Shown here: positions 53,800 to 64,000 of the stretch, piece after piece
How positions within the stretch are numbered: position 1 is the stretch's first letter
Layout: each line of letters starts with the position of its first letter
Source of the DNA: Collybiopsis luxurians FD-317 M1
Lineage: Eukaryota; Basidiomycota; Agaricomycetes; Agaricales; Omphalotaceae
Length of the DNA: 64,000 bases
Assembly: GCA_000827265.1 (NCBI GenBank)
Contig: KN834752.1
Span: forward strand, 124,001 to 188,000
Direction of reading: 5' to 3'
Position numbers and translations under genes: made by a program
The notes under the pieces: generated by a model
The model's input: the letters and a program-made list of their open reading frames with translations, nothing else
What the model was told of the DNA's origin: nothing
Databases searched by the model: none

Positions 53800-55063
53800 A
53801 TGGACTCGGCGCTTTGAGAAAATCAAGATAAATGCGGCACCGTGAGATTGAAGAGCATCATTAGACGTTCCGAAGGGAAGTTGGAATGAATGTTATTGGA
53901 CGATGTCGCCTGAATGATATCAGTGAACGGCATCGGACCTATTCACATGCGGCCAGGACTATGATGTCCCATAAGCCGATGAACTCAAATCACTATCGCC
54001 ACTACGAACCGCATAGCGCTGTCACGGGCAATCAGAGCCTGCGTGCAAACGGCTACAATTGGTTCAGTTCATAATTAAGTATCACTCGAGGTTAAGACTC
54101 AAGGAAAAGCAAGTCGATAGGAACAAAAAAAGCTGGTGACGTAGTACGTTGGGTGTCTCCGGAGATATCTTTAGGACGCAGCACTTCAAAAAAAGAATCT
54201 TCACTCACCCACTAATCCGGAATACATCCAACGAACACCCGCGTATTGAACACATGCTTCAGCCTCTTTCAATTATGAATTAATTATGCCGAGTCCTGCC
54301 AGCTCAGACAAAATCAGAAGACCGGAACGTTCACAGTTCTAGAAGCACCCCACTCCTTGCAGAAGATAAACAGGAAACACAATCAGTTCCTGAACCGATT
54401 ATAATTTCGATTTTTGGATACACCTCGAATGTGCGACGATTCAACGGTGGCCAAGCGTGGGCTGTTACCATAAGAGACATCAATTTATCACAGCGAACCG
54501 AAATGGGCTACCGCACTCTGCGACTGAGACGGGCTCGCAAAATTATTTCAGCTTGCTCCAAACATGTCACATCAGAATCTACGCACTGGTATATTCCAAA
54601 AACGTAGTGCCCAGTGCCCAGCACCAATATGGCAAGCATAGGCTCGCACGTACGGCATTGTGGACCAGCTCAATCTTGGTGTACTAACCGAGTCTTCGAC
54701 GTCATTCATCTAGATTCCAGGATATGGATTGGCAGCCTTCACTGAGCAATTGACCCGAAGTACATGAGCAGAAAAGAAAATCACAAAGGCTGAAGCTGAA
54801 GTGTTGCAGCTGAAGAAAGTACAGATGCGAGTTCGCCGCTGCCACGTGTCTACTGATGAAAAACCACACGCATAAGCATCAACCACGGATGTATCAACTA
54901 CCAGTACTGGCAGATTTGGAGCAACTACATCAACAGATGGATGATGGAGCTGAATTGCTCTTTCTTTCATAATTCTTTCAGAGCTCCATAAGTTCTTGTT
55001 TGGGAGAGCCTAGCTTCCTCATCCCGTTCTTTGATTCAGACATTGTGGCGAAAGTCAACGCAG
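53800..55063. other. Intergenic, about 1.3 kb
   Basis: This contains the upstream region of the repeat-peptide gene and the 3' end of the RSC7-like gene. Short ORFs only; no tailoring enzyme or partner gene for the peptide is seen here. Confidence 0.5.
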
Positions 55064-57065
55064 CTAAGTTACATCCATCGTCTGAACCTCCTCCGCCTCC
55101 GTGCTCGGTCGGACATTTCCGACGGTGCTGCTCATATGCGGCGTAGCCACTCTACTGCCTAGTTCAATCCCGAGAGATCTAAGCAACCTCTCCCTCTTCC
55201 TTCTTAGCTGCGGATCGTAATCGCTTTCTCCCCTGGAGGCTCTCGAGGGAAGAGGAGGCAGCTCCATAACTGTATCGACATAAGCCAAGCCCCAAGCACC
55301 AGCACCAGTTTTTGTGCCCCCAAGTACCCCACTATCTGGCCGTTTGTTTTTTGAATTTGGCAAAGAATCGGCCGGAACAGAGACGGCTTCTAGTCGAGAC
55401 CGTGACGGCTGAGTGTCATTTCGGACTGGAATTTAACAGGAGTTAAGATGTAGACCACAAATTATGACCGAGGAGGGCTTACAGAAAACAGTCCCCGTGT
55501 GAGGCTCGTAAGCGCCAAGAGGCAAAATTGGAGTAGAAGATACCTTCAGCTTCTTCTGAGCTGGTGGATTTCCGTCCTCCATATCTGCATCTAAGTCCGG
55601 ATCGGCTTGTTGCTTCTCCTTTGTATCACGACTAGTCGTCCTCAGGGTAGTCGCCGCTGTCACATCCCAATTGACATTCACTACATTTGACTTCGCTTCG
55701 GGCCCGACTCCCGCTCCAGGTCTCACACCTGCCCCACTAACTGCTCCGTTCCGACACTTTTTCCAGCGTTTATCGGCCTCTCTCACTCGCGTCGCCATCA
55801 TCCACATCCAGTTTTCTTCTGAGACTCCATCCCGATTCAAAAGCGCCTTCCTAACAGGATTTAATGGTCCGTCAGAATAGGGACCAAATCCACTACCAGC
55901 AAAGATAGTTGTGGGACCTCCGGGACGGTATATCAACCCTCCACCGGAGGTCCCAATTTCGCGGTCCATGTTCAAAGATTTCGCAGGCTTTTCTGGGCGT
56001 CCTTCCATATCCGCAGGATCCATTTCGGCTACGAGATCTCCGGGCTTGACACCAAGCTCAGTAGCAGCAGCGAGAGCTTTGTCTTCGTAATAGTCGTCTG
56101 TGACCCATCTACCTTCTATAATCATCTTGCTTCCGTGCAGCTTGAATGCACTGCGCGCGGTTATCATGGTAACTGAACGTGTTTTAAGGTGCGGTCCAAG
56201 TTTTCCTACAGAGATGAGGTGGTCTTTTTCGGGTTGAGTCGCGTTTAGTTTGAACGCAAGGGGATTGCGCCTGAAGTAGTATAAGGAGTCACGGTATCCG
56301 GAGCTACGCGCTGCTTCAATAGCAAGCATATACTGTCGTTCTGGATGACGATTTGGAAGAGCGAAAGTTGTTGCTTTGAATTTTCGACCTGAGGGATTTC
56401 TATCAGTGTAGAACTAGCGAAAACAGTTATGCATGAATACCTCCGAGCAGATTTCCCCATTTATCAATTTTCTCGTCTCCTTTGGGGTCATCGTCTGTGA
56501 CAAACTGGTCTCCTTCGATAATATACGCTTGTCCCTGTATTTTTCGGAACGGTTTTCCACCTCCTACTGGCACTCTCTTCGAACCATCCTCTGATACGTC
56601 AACGTTCATGTCGTCTCCCACTTCTTCGCCAATCCCATCTGCATCGGTCTCTTCTTCTTCTTCACCGTCTTGTTTTGGGAGTTTTAAGGTGACCGACCCT
56701 GCTCCTCGACCTCTTCCTCTACCACGGCCCCTTCCCCTACCTCTCCCACGAGCCCTTGGTGCCGGAGCCGGCGTGCCCGACCCGGCCCTCGATCCAGCCC
56801 GTGCCAAATTACTTGCACGCGAGCCTCTAGGTCGTCCTCGTCCTCGCCCTCTCTTGATTGGTGCAGCAGCTGCATAAAGCTGATCGACGATCCCCGGTTC
56901 ATCTGCATCATCACCGTCATCATCGTCATCGGTGTCATCAGGGTGTCTGTCTGGTTCTGTCGATTGAGAGGCCTCTACGGAAGGCGCAGGAGACGGAGAA
57001 GGCTCAGGTTTACCGGCAGGCGGAAACCGAATGACAAGTTTTGAGCTGCTTGGGTTCGATGACAT
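55064..57065 (-). CDS. Chromatin-remodelling subunit RSC7/Swp82 (Npl6)-like
   Basis: A subunit of the nuclear RSC or SWI/SNF remodelling complexes. The start at 57065 (MSSNPSSSKLVIRFPPAGKP) is followed by an acidic stretch (DDTDDDDDGDDADE) and AT-hook-like runs (KRGRGRGRPRGSRAS; a long GRGRG block). The conserved domain follows: GQAYIIEGDQFVTDDDPKGD, EKIDKWGNLLGGRKFKATTF, ALPNRHPERQYMLAIEAARS, YRDSLYYFRRNPLAFKLNAT, EKDHLISVGKLGPHLKTRSV and TMITARSAFKLHGSKMIIEG. The C-terminus (RRKRERLLRSLGIELGSRVA) comes after a last intron near 55480-55430. Three exons or more, in frame. It shares a 190-bp divergent promoter with the next gene. Confidence 0.88.
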
Positions 57066-57255
57066 TCCAAAAAATTGGAATTGTTTCGTGTATTGTTACG
57101 CGCCAGTTACTGAAATGCAAGAATTCGGACCAGAAGTGGTGGACAAAAAAATAAAGACTGGACGCGGTGGTTCGGAAGAAAGACGCGTACAGTGATAGCC
57201 GCACCCTAGTTGGGCGCCAATCCGCTTTCCCACGCACAATTCTTCCCAACGACGA
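57066..57255. promoter_or_regulatory. Bidirectional promoter (RSC7-like / unknown nuclear protein)
   Basis: 190 bp between divergent start codons. No TATA box; TTGGGCGCCAA-like GC element present. Confidence 0.5.
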
Positions 57256-58924
57256 TGAGCACGCCGAGACAACTAGCAAAGGTCAAGCATAAGCCAGTTC
57301 CAGCCGCGCTGCATGCTGAACTTTCCGAGTATTCCTCCCTTCTACGTGCTATTCGAGCAAGTGATACTCTGGACGTCACCTCACAGCTAACGAGATACTA
57401 TGTTGGGAAAGGAAAAGAAAAGGCTGTACAGGTATTTGAAGATGAAGATGGCGCCGAGGCAAATGCAGATGGCCATGAATTCCAAGATCGCGACGAGCTC
57501 CCGTCGAATCTGGGGTCGGACGACTACTTTGAAGCCGGGTCTAGCCGTCTATCAAGTGAAGCCCCATTGAAGCAAATACGAAATGCTGCTCCATCGTCTC
57601 CCGTGATGGGTGAAGCAAGGCCAGGAAAGGGTGAAGCTGGCAAGGAAAGATCAAAAAGGCCGTCTTCTCACGAAACCTGGACTCGTTGGCCCCTCCTTGC
57701 CGAGGACGTACCAGTTCCCGAATGGACGCTTGAGGATGAGGTCGCCCAATTAACCACATTTCTTTTGTGTTCGGAGCCCATCTCAACTTCCGAGATCGAC
57801 TCGAATTGTGACTCCGATCTTGATATGAACTCTTCTCCAGAGTTGATATCCTCTTTAACTTTTGCCTCAACGCATATTCTCGACGGTATCCTCGCATCTC
57901 TTGCAACTATAATACCTAAGCGCCCGCCGAGTATGAGCAATCGTTTGGCGCCAGTCGGATGGCAAACAGTTCTGGCTGCTGCTCAGGTTCAGGCCGCAGG
58001 TCAGCGAGGTGGTGGTCTTTCAGGTCTTAGCCCTTCGATCAAGTATGTACCATCTCATGTATTACGTAGACGTCATTTTCTCTTCTTATGGTATTTACAA
58101 CTCAAATTTACAGGGTCCTCGAACGCGTAGAACGAAGATTGAAAGATCTCTACGGCACATCTCCCCAACTAAACTCAAATCATGGGAATGCAGTTTCGGG
58201 CCCATCTACAGACACTGCGTTGCCCCGCGTTATACTTACTTCACCCAGAAAAAGTGCTATTGTTTCACTCCCCCAGTCCCAGTCATCTGCAGCAGTAACA
58301 CTGACACTCAGTGCTTCAGCCCCGACACCTGCTCCTCTTTCATCCTTATCTCCTCCCCCAAATCCCTTACTCTCTTCCTACCTCACCGCTCAGCGAGTTC
58401 AAATTTTGCGAGATTCCTCTGAGAAACTTTTCGCTAAGTTCTCTTCCTACGGTGCCTCTCCGTCGGACTTATTTTCTGCGGATATTGGTTATCCTGGGAT
58501 GGGATACTCTATACCCGATGGATGGGCGGACAAGTGGTATGCCAGTCACGCCGCGGAAAAGAAGAAATTGAAAAAGCAGATAACGAAAGAGAAAAGGAGA
58601 GAGGAAAAAGAGAGAAAAAGGATTCAAAGGGAAGCTAGGGAGGCAAGTAGAGTCGTTACTTTGGCTCGGAAAAGAGGAGGTAACCGCAGGGGAAAGAAGC
58701 AAGTTGAGCCTTCTAATGTATCCAATGCTGATTACAACGGGGATGACGCTAGTGGAGGAGATAATATCGTGAACATGCTTGGAAAGCGAAAACGGAGACG
58801 TGATGATTTGGAAGGAAGCGATGGACCGACTGGGGAGGAAGAGATCAACCAAAATCCGGAAAAGGCCAAATCGAGAAAAAAGTCCAAATTCAAAAGTGCA
58901 AAACTTATCGATGAATCGGACTGA
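57256..58924 (+). CDS. Unknown basic nuclear-type protein; possibly RRN9-like
   Basis: Two exons joined by an intron of about 73 nt (GTATGT..TTACAG) near 58042-58113. The N-terminus is MSTPRQLAKVKHKPVPAALH. A tryptophan-rich motif TWTRWPLLAEDVPVPEWTLE, then LLCSEPISTS, SLTFASTHILDGILASLATI and NRLAPVGWQTVLAAAQVQAA look like a helical domain. After RVERRLKDLYGTS the protein becomes low-complexity Ser/Pro and ends in a strongly basic coiled segment (KKLKKQITKEKRREEKERKR) and KRKRRRDD nuclear-localisation-like runs. The WPLL..P.W.LEDEV stretch reminds me of the RNA polymerase I factor Rrn9, but the resemblance is weak and from memory only. A nuclear role is likely. Confidence 0.65.
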
Positions 58925-59502
58925 CTTATATTCTATTATTGGATTAGATTAGCGCAATCAAGTTACGAGCTACAAGTGTCATAGTGAGCTTCCATACATC
59001 CCACTATCTCCACAAACTTCTGGGAGCCTAGCTCAGAAATTTCACAAGACACAATAAACGTTGATCTTTCTGTGTGTCCTATTCTTGCTTTCAGATTTCG
59101 AGCTCTTGAGCAGCAAACTAGCCATTGATATAATTGGCTATTGGTATTCACGAACGATGGCGAGATTCAAGACAACTTGTCCTGACTTGCAAAGCTTGTG
59201 GTTAACTGAGGCCCAGGGTCGCCGATACTGCCGACTAGTGAAGAAAAAAAAGAAGAAAAACAGATAAAGTAGAACACATGCGAAGTTCTTGACATATAGC
59301 TCGAAGGAGTATTCGCAAGCACTGAAAGAGTTGGTGCCTTTGTCTTCGCCACTACTACGTATTCGTTTTCTCATTAATCAAACTCCAAAACTAACCTTTT
59401 CCGGGATCAACATTCTCAGTGGCCGGCGCACTTTCAAAACGGCGAATTCGATATTTGGTTAATTCGAAAGACCCTTGCCTCGACCCAAGGGTTTCTGGCT
59501 AG
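58925..59502. other. Intergenic
   Basis: About 0.6 kb with an A-rich tract (GAAGAAAAAAAAGAAGAAAAA-like) at 59241-59263. Promoter of the chitinase; no gene. Confidence 0.45.
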
Positions 59503-59509
59503 TATATAT
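59503..59509 (+). promoter_or_regulatory. TATA box of chitinase gene
   Basis: TATATAT about 70 bp upstream of the start codon at 59578. Confidence 0.5.
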
Positions 59510-59577
59510 TGCTCAACTGTTTGGCTTCCGCTCTGGGCCACCTTTCAACAGTCTAAATTAATCCTCAGAGTTTCTCG

Positions 59578-61388
59578 ATGATCGTGTCAGCGTTAGCAAC
59601 TTTCTTTTCCATCTTTTATAGCGGTTTTGGGGTGTTCAATGGCCAAACGCCCTTGAATGACATTCGAATCGGAGGCCTTCGTCACCACGCACAAGATTGT
59701 CTTTCTATGGCAATTCCTGCCGCTCCTCGTTTTGTTGTATACGGTGACAGATGGGTTTCCGGGGAAACTGGGCCCCCAACTGTAGCCGACATTAAGGTAG
59801 ACAAGCAATATTTTTTCTTGAAGAAAAGTCGAAGCCAATATTGTCTTCACAGGGCTTCAATGTCTTGTGAGAGATCTTGTGGCTCTCCGAAGTTCTCACC
59901 AATCAAAAAAGCATATCAGTGCCTTGTCCTTTCTCTTGACAAATGGACCATTCGACAAGGTATGTATGCTGAATTAAAGACAGATAGATAAATATGATCA
60001 GGTTATCCTATTATTTGTCGTTTTATCCCAGGCTGAAGAATGGACGCAACTGTCCGCGGCCCAGAGAGCGAGTGTCAAGTCTCAGTACGCAGCTGCTGGT
60101 ATCTCATTGGTTGTATCAGCTTTTGGTTCGACCGATGCTCCAACAAGCCAAGGAGCTGACCCCATTGCCACCGCGAATACGATGGCTGCTTGGGTTACTC
60201 AATACGATTTAGATGGTATTGACGTCGATTATGAGGTTCGCCTCATGAGTCATTTTCTATCTCTGGCACTGTAGCGAATGAAGGTGCTGATTCTGTCATT
60301 GAAGGATTTCAACGCTTTTAATACCGGCACTGCTGAAGTATGTAACTGTCATGATCATGCGTCCCCAACTCATTTGCTCCATAGGCATGGCTGGCCAGTT
60401 TCACGAAGCAGTTGCGAACGAAGCTTCCACAGGGAAGGTACATCTTGACTCATGCTCGTAAGTCTCAAAATACTTCGAGGTTTCCAAATATATTCACGAT
60501 GCTGACTCGAGCCCCGTCAAGCTGTGGCCCCATGGTAAGGCTGTTGAAAGGATTGGAAGTTTTCTATGCTTGACTGGCGCTTACAGGTTTTCACCGGGGA
60601 ATTGGACTAATGGGGGATACCTTGCGATCAACCAACAGGTTGGCAGTTTGATCGATTGGTACAATGTCCAGGTAAAAGGCTCTTCTCTCGTTCGCCTATT
60701 CTTTGGGTATGACAAACTTGTTTCGCTTTAGTTTTACAATCGTGCGTATCTTTATGCTGGTATCTCAGTCTGTTTCAGTGACAGTGGAAGTAACAATTCT
60801 TCTGAGACAGAGGGCGTCAATGAGTATGCCACCTGTGCTGGCCTTTTTGATGCTTCATCGTCTACTTGGCCTCAATCGGCTATTTTTCAAATCGCTGCGA
60901 GTGGCGTGCCATTGGACAAGCTTGTTATTGGCAAGCCTGCCAACACCTCGTATGATCTCAATTTTAGTCTCTCAGATCTGAGAATGAACAATTGCTCTCT
61001 ATGTAGGAGTGCAAGCAATGGGTACATGGATCCCGCTTCGCTTGCCATTTGTGTCGCTCAAGCAAAGAACAAAGGCTGGGGTAAGTATGCTTCAACACCG
61101 AATCATTCGGTGACATTGCTGACTGAGAAACATTAGCTGCTGGGACGATGTCCTGGGAATGGCCCGACGGAAATGCTGCTTGGATACATGGTCTGTCATT
61201 GACTACCTTCTAGCCAGCCGGTTACAGGTCCCTGCCTTAAAAGGCAACCCTCTCAAAAACCGGAGGCTTGCCTTTTAAGAGAAGGATCTGTAACCGGCTG
61301 GCTGCTCCTCTTGCTAGTTATCTTACTAATACCGAATAATTTTATCTTGTTGATTCCAGAGGTTCGTTCCAAGTCCTGGCCGGTATAA
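59578..61388 (+). CDS. GH18 chitinase, secreted
   Basis: Family 18 chitinases cut chitin by substrate-assisted catalysis. The start at 59578 (MIVSALATFFSIFYSGFG) gives a plausible signal peptide; an extra intron in the first exon is possible before AAPRFVVYGDRWVSG. Splicing was worked out: GFNVFALSFLLTNGPFDKAE (using ..ATATCAG as acceptor), SLVVSAFGSTDAPTSQGADP, the catalytic DLDGIDVDYE (DxxDxDxE; last Glu is the acid), YILTHAPVAPWFSPGNWTNG (acceptor ..GTCAAG), DWYNVQFYNQGVNEYATCAG, QIAASGVPLDKLVIGKPANT, SNGYMDPASLAICVAQAKNK and GWAAGTMSWEWPDGNAAWIH. The last exon is only EVRSKSWPV and stop, after a 171-nt intron that contains a fold-back repeat. Complete; no chitin-binding module. Confidence 0.88.
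61212..61303. repeat. Fold-back inverted repeat in last chitinase intron
   Basis: AGCCAGCCGGTTACAG (61212-61227) is the exact complement of CTGTAACCGGCTGGCT (61288-61303). The pairing continues imperfectly inward (GGTCC..TTAAAAGGCAA against TTGCCTTTTAAG..GGATC), giving a stem of nearly 40 bp with a short loop (CCCTCTCAAAAACCGGAGGC). It lies wholly inside the final intron. Confidence 0.85.
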
Positions 61389-61761
61389 ATCACAAATACT
61401 TGGTTTGGGTGTTTTGACCTGTATTATGACCGCGAATTCGTTCATTCATCTTTCCGGAGATTGTAATGACTGGCAGTACGCGCATTGTAAAACATTGTTA
61501 GAGTCAATTCAGTTCGCTGATCTTTCCTTGAAATTTGGCGCGACATCGATGTATGTAGGAGGAGCTTGACTCACTCCAGCTTAATCTTGCATGCTGTCGC
61601 ATTATCGACATCGATCACATTTCGTTATGTACTTTGTGTAGAGTGCTAGTCCCACTGTACATTCTGTTTCATCCATCCTCAGAAGTGCGCAATCCCAACA
61701 TTCACTGGAGGTAAATAGCGTCAGCACTCTGATCTAATGGGCAAAGGGATACTTTTAGTAC
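61389..61761. other. Convergent 3' gap
   Basis: 373 bp between the chitinase and the large unknown gene, both ending here. No gene seen. Confidence 0.4.
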
Positions 61762-64000
61762 TCACCTTCGATGTATCACATACACCTGTTTTCGCAGCGA
61801 TGCTGACAGAACTACCATTGCATTGACAGGACCCTCATTTACACCACATCGCACAATGCAAACCCGATTAGTCTCCAGAATCCCATCTCTCTTCGTCACA
61901 GGCGCTGTCCTTGTAGCATATTCGTTCATCCTCCGGTTCAACGCATCCTGCCATTCCGCTTCATAGGCCTTCCTAGTCGTTATGGGCCCATGCAAAATGC
62001 GATGATTGTGGGTACTTGGGACAGAGGCAGATATACGGCACTTTTCAGAAGATTCCATAAGGTTTAGTACTTCATGAGCTGTAGGAGAGCAGAAAAGCAT
62101 GATCTGATGATTGTGCTTATGGTCGCAGGACCGCCCCATTCTGACTTTAGGTCTCCATACACTTTCGAGCGAGCGTCCAAGGGACTGAACTCTAAGCAGA
62201 GCTGCGACGTCACCGGAAGAACCAGCATCTTTCCTTATGGCTTCTGATAGCAATGGGTAGCCGTCGCTTTCCAGTTCGCTCAGTACAATTTCAACCTTGT
62301 CGGCGAAGTCGATTTCTAAATCACCTACACTGGCTGGAATTCTTGCAGCGTCGTCCGAATGCCTTGGAGGGATGTGCCCAGGAAAATCTGACTTATAGTC
62401 CGGCATATGAACAGTCCTCCATCGCAACATATCCAACGAATGCTCAATCGCAAAATTGTCATCTGTGTATATGGCTGCGAGACCGTCCGATCCAGCAAAC
62501 TCATAAAGCCAGTCCCCGATAGCAAACAGAGCATACTCGACAGCGTAATCCGGGTCCTGACCCGCCGCAAGATATTCTTCACGGCCCTCGGCGAGAGGCA
62601 TTGCAATGACTACACCCAAAGCGGTCGTCGGTAGAGGCTGATAGTATGGAATAGGATCTTCAGAATTGACAGTGTAAAGTGTCAAGATGAACCGGATAAG
62701 ATTGCTAGGCTCAAGGTGTGTCCCTACTCTGACTCTCATTCGATCCGCTACCTCTAATATAAGGGGACCGAGTCTTGGCAGGTCATCGAAGGCAGGGAAC
62801 AGCAGGTATGGTGACTCTATCCGGCCGAGTAAATGTTCATACCATTCCTCTGCCCTCCTCAGGGTGGGCTCCCAAGAGATTCTAAGGGCTTCACAGTTTC
62901 GTTCGGCAAGAGCATGGCCAATGATTGTGAAATAGCTGACCCGAAACCATTCAAGGCGGTGAAGCATCTGCTCAAAGACCGGTCGACATTGACCACATAT
63001 GCAGTCGTCCACGCAGAACGTCAGTTCTGGGTCTAATCGGAGACTCGAGGCACTGGTTAGGTCTCGAAGTAGGGGAAGTGAGAGTATATCCGGTGCGGTG
63101 GGACAGGACTTCAAAGGATCCTGGAAAAACTCTTGCATGTCAAACCAGGAAATGGACTGTCTTTCGAAGAAAGGAAATTTGTTAAATTCCTTGAGCCGAG
63201 AAAACATAAGGCTGTCAGTGAAGATTACGGCCAATCCGCGTTCTCGAATAGACCATTGCGCGGGCTGCCACTGACCATGAGGATCATTATCTCTCCAAAG
63301 TACCGCTGTCGCGTAATAAAGTATGAATGGCTCAATATGCGACAATAATATATCATCTGGCAACCGGCGACGTAGCCACCTCGCAATACCAGTACTGATC
63401 CGAATATCATTCTGGCTGGGGAAATCCTGTTTCCCCGGAATCAGGGCACCACAGAAGGAATTGAATAATAGCACCCGTATAAAGCTATCGTGTGCCCAGT
63501 GGTGCACGTCGTAGACCTCGCAAAATCGTATATGAATCCAATCGTCGATAGGCAGCTCATCGAGGGGAGCGTATGGTGCGTGAACAGATGTAGGAATATC
63601 GTCCTGTGGCTCGCTCGAAGGAGGGTCTGCATTCCAGAAAGTATTGGCGTCTAGGTCTTCTCTAGAATGCACCATCTTTCCCAGACCAAAATTATAGGAT
63701 ATCCAGTGAGCGAGAAACAGCGTGAGCTTTGTCTGAGGGATGATAATTCTGTTGGGCAATGGCCTGAGTAGGGTCATAGGATTTTGCTTGATGTCTAGTT
63801 CATATTGTTGATCTTTAGGCATCCGATAGGCCCAGAGCTCAGAACGAGGCAAGCTTTTGTCTTCATCTTCTGCATAGTAATCGACACAGAGGAACGGATT
63901 GTAATCTGGAACATTGCGAATATAATGAAAGGACGATACGAGAGCATACAGACACACCGGAAGGTAAAGGTAGCTTGGTTTTGATCATACGCCGGAGCTC
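61762..64000 (-). CDS. Large unknown protein, 5' end outside the window
   Basis: A single open frame of 731 or more codons ending at 61762. It has no ATG at its left end: the frame reads up through KPSYLYLPVCLYALVSSFHY from an intron acceptor-like CCAAG or beyond the right edge, so the gene is partial here. No family recognised. Notable segments are YNPFLCVDYYAEDEDKSLPR, DDWIHIRFCEVYDVHHWAHD, CVDDCICGQCRPVFEQM (four cysteines close together), RISWEPTLRRAEEWYEHLLG, EYALFAIGDWLYEFAGSDGL and a late CDHKHNHQIMLFCSPTAHEV. The composition is that of a soluble globular protein. There are no introns in 2.2 kb, unlike its neighbours. The role is unknown. Confidence 0.75.

Noticed and set aside
56482..56877. 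131-codon plus-strand ORF with PRPLPLPRPL-like repeats
   Set aside because: Antisense of the Gly/Arg AT-hook-like block of the RSC7-like gene.
59845..60560. Apparent stops in the chitinase after GFNVL and around LTHA
   Set aside because: Alternative acceptors (..ATATCAG and ..GTCAAG) give GFNVFALSFLL and LTHAPVAPWFSPGNW, matching the GH18 family.
1..64000. CRISPR arrays, bacterial operons, riboswitches
   Set aside because: The DNA is eukaryotic nuclear in every respect; no regularly spaced direct repeats were seen apart from the coding repeat at 53.2-53.5 kb.

Overview
The window looks like nuclear DNA of a mushroom-forming basidiomycete (Agaricomycetes). Almost every gene is cut by several short (about 45-75 nt) GT-AG introns. 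There is a family of F-box proteins with the LPPEILSEIF-type box that is abundant in these fungi, and the plant-decay gene set (GH43 arabinanase, tannase/feruloyl esterase, GH18 chitinase, heme-thiolate peroxidase, type-B carboxylesterase) fits. Gene models were spliced by eye; where exons are given, the frames were checked across the junctions.

Layout. 0-12 kb: LCB2 (serine palmitoyltransferase, with a frame break), a secreted GH43 endo-arabinanase, an alpha/beta hydrolase, an intron-containing tRNA-Glu, a multi-pass membrane protein, mitochondrial ribosomal protein S8 and a small secreted protein. 12-21 kb: TFIID subunit TAF8 followed by three tandem F-box genes. Each repeat unit carries a copy of the TAF8 3' end plus an F-box gene; F-box copy 1 is broken, copies 2 and 3 are intact. 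21-34 kb: a membrane protein with a Ser-rich tail, an unknown protein, a YIPF-type Golgi protein head-to-head with a Nudix hydrolase, a heme-thiolate peroxidase, and a tandem pair of NAD(P)-binding proteins, of which the second has a frameshift and an intron swollen by a MITE-like element. 34-48 kb: carboxylesterase, unknown protein, splicing factor CWC22, LACTB2-like metallo-beta-lactamase, an oligopeptide transporter and a PARP-type ADP-ribosyltransferase. 49-55 kb: a run of minus-strand secreted products: tannase/feruloyl esterase, a six-cysteine small secreted protein, and a repeat-peptide precursor. 55-64 kb: a RSC7/Swp82-like chromatin-remodelling subunit, an unknown lysine-rich protein, a GH18 chitinase with a fold-back element in its last intron, and a large unknown protein running off the right edge.

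The most interesting item is the minus-strand gene at 53109-53713. A signal-peptide exon is joined in frame to an exon holding five perfect copies of the dodecapeptide GGPGSSSWPPSW, each preceded by Arg and separated by acidic spacers with Kex2-type Lys-Arg sites. The five copies differ at many synonymous positions but not in protein sequence, so the peptide is under strong selection. This is the architecture of secreted, protease-processed repeat precursors such as yeast alpha-factor and the fungal KEP/dikaritin precursors. I do not recognise this core sequence.

Housekeeping genes here tend to sit in compact divergent pairs (YIPF/Nudix, CWC22/LACTB2, RSC7/unknown), while the secreted-protein genes have readable TATA boxes 40-80 bp upstream of their start codons.
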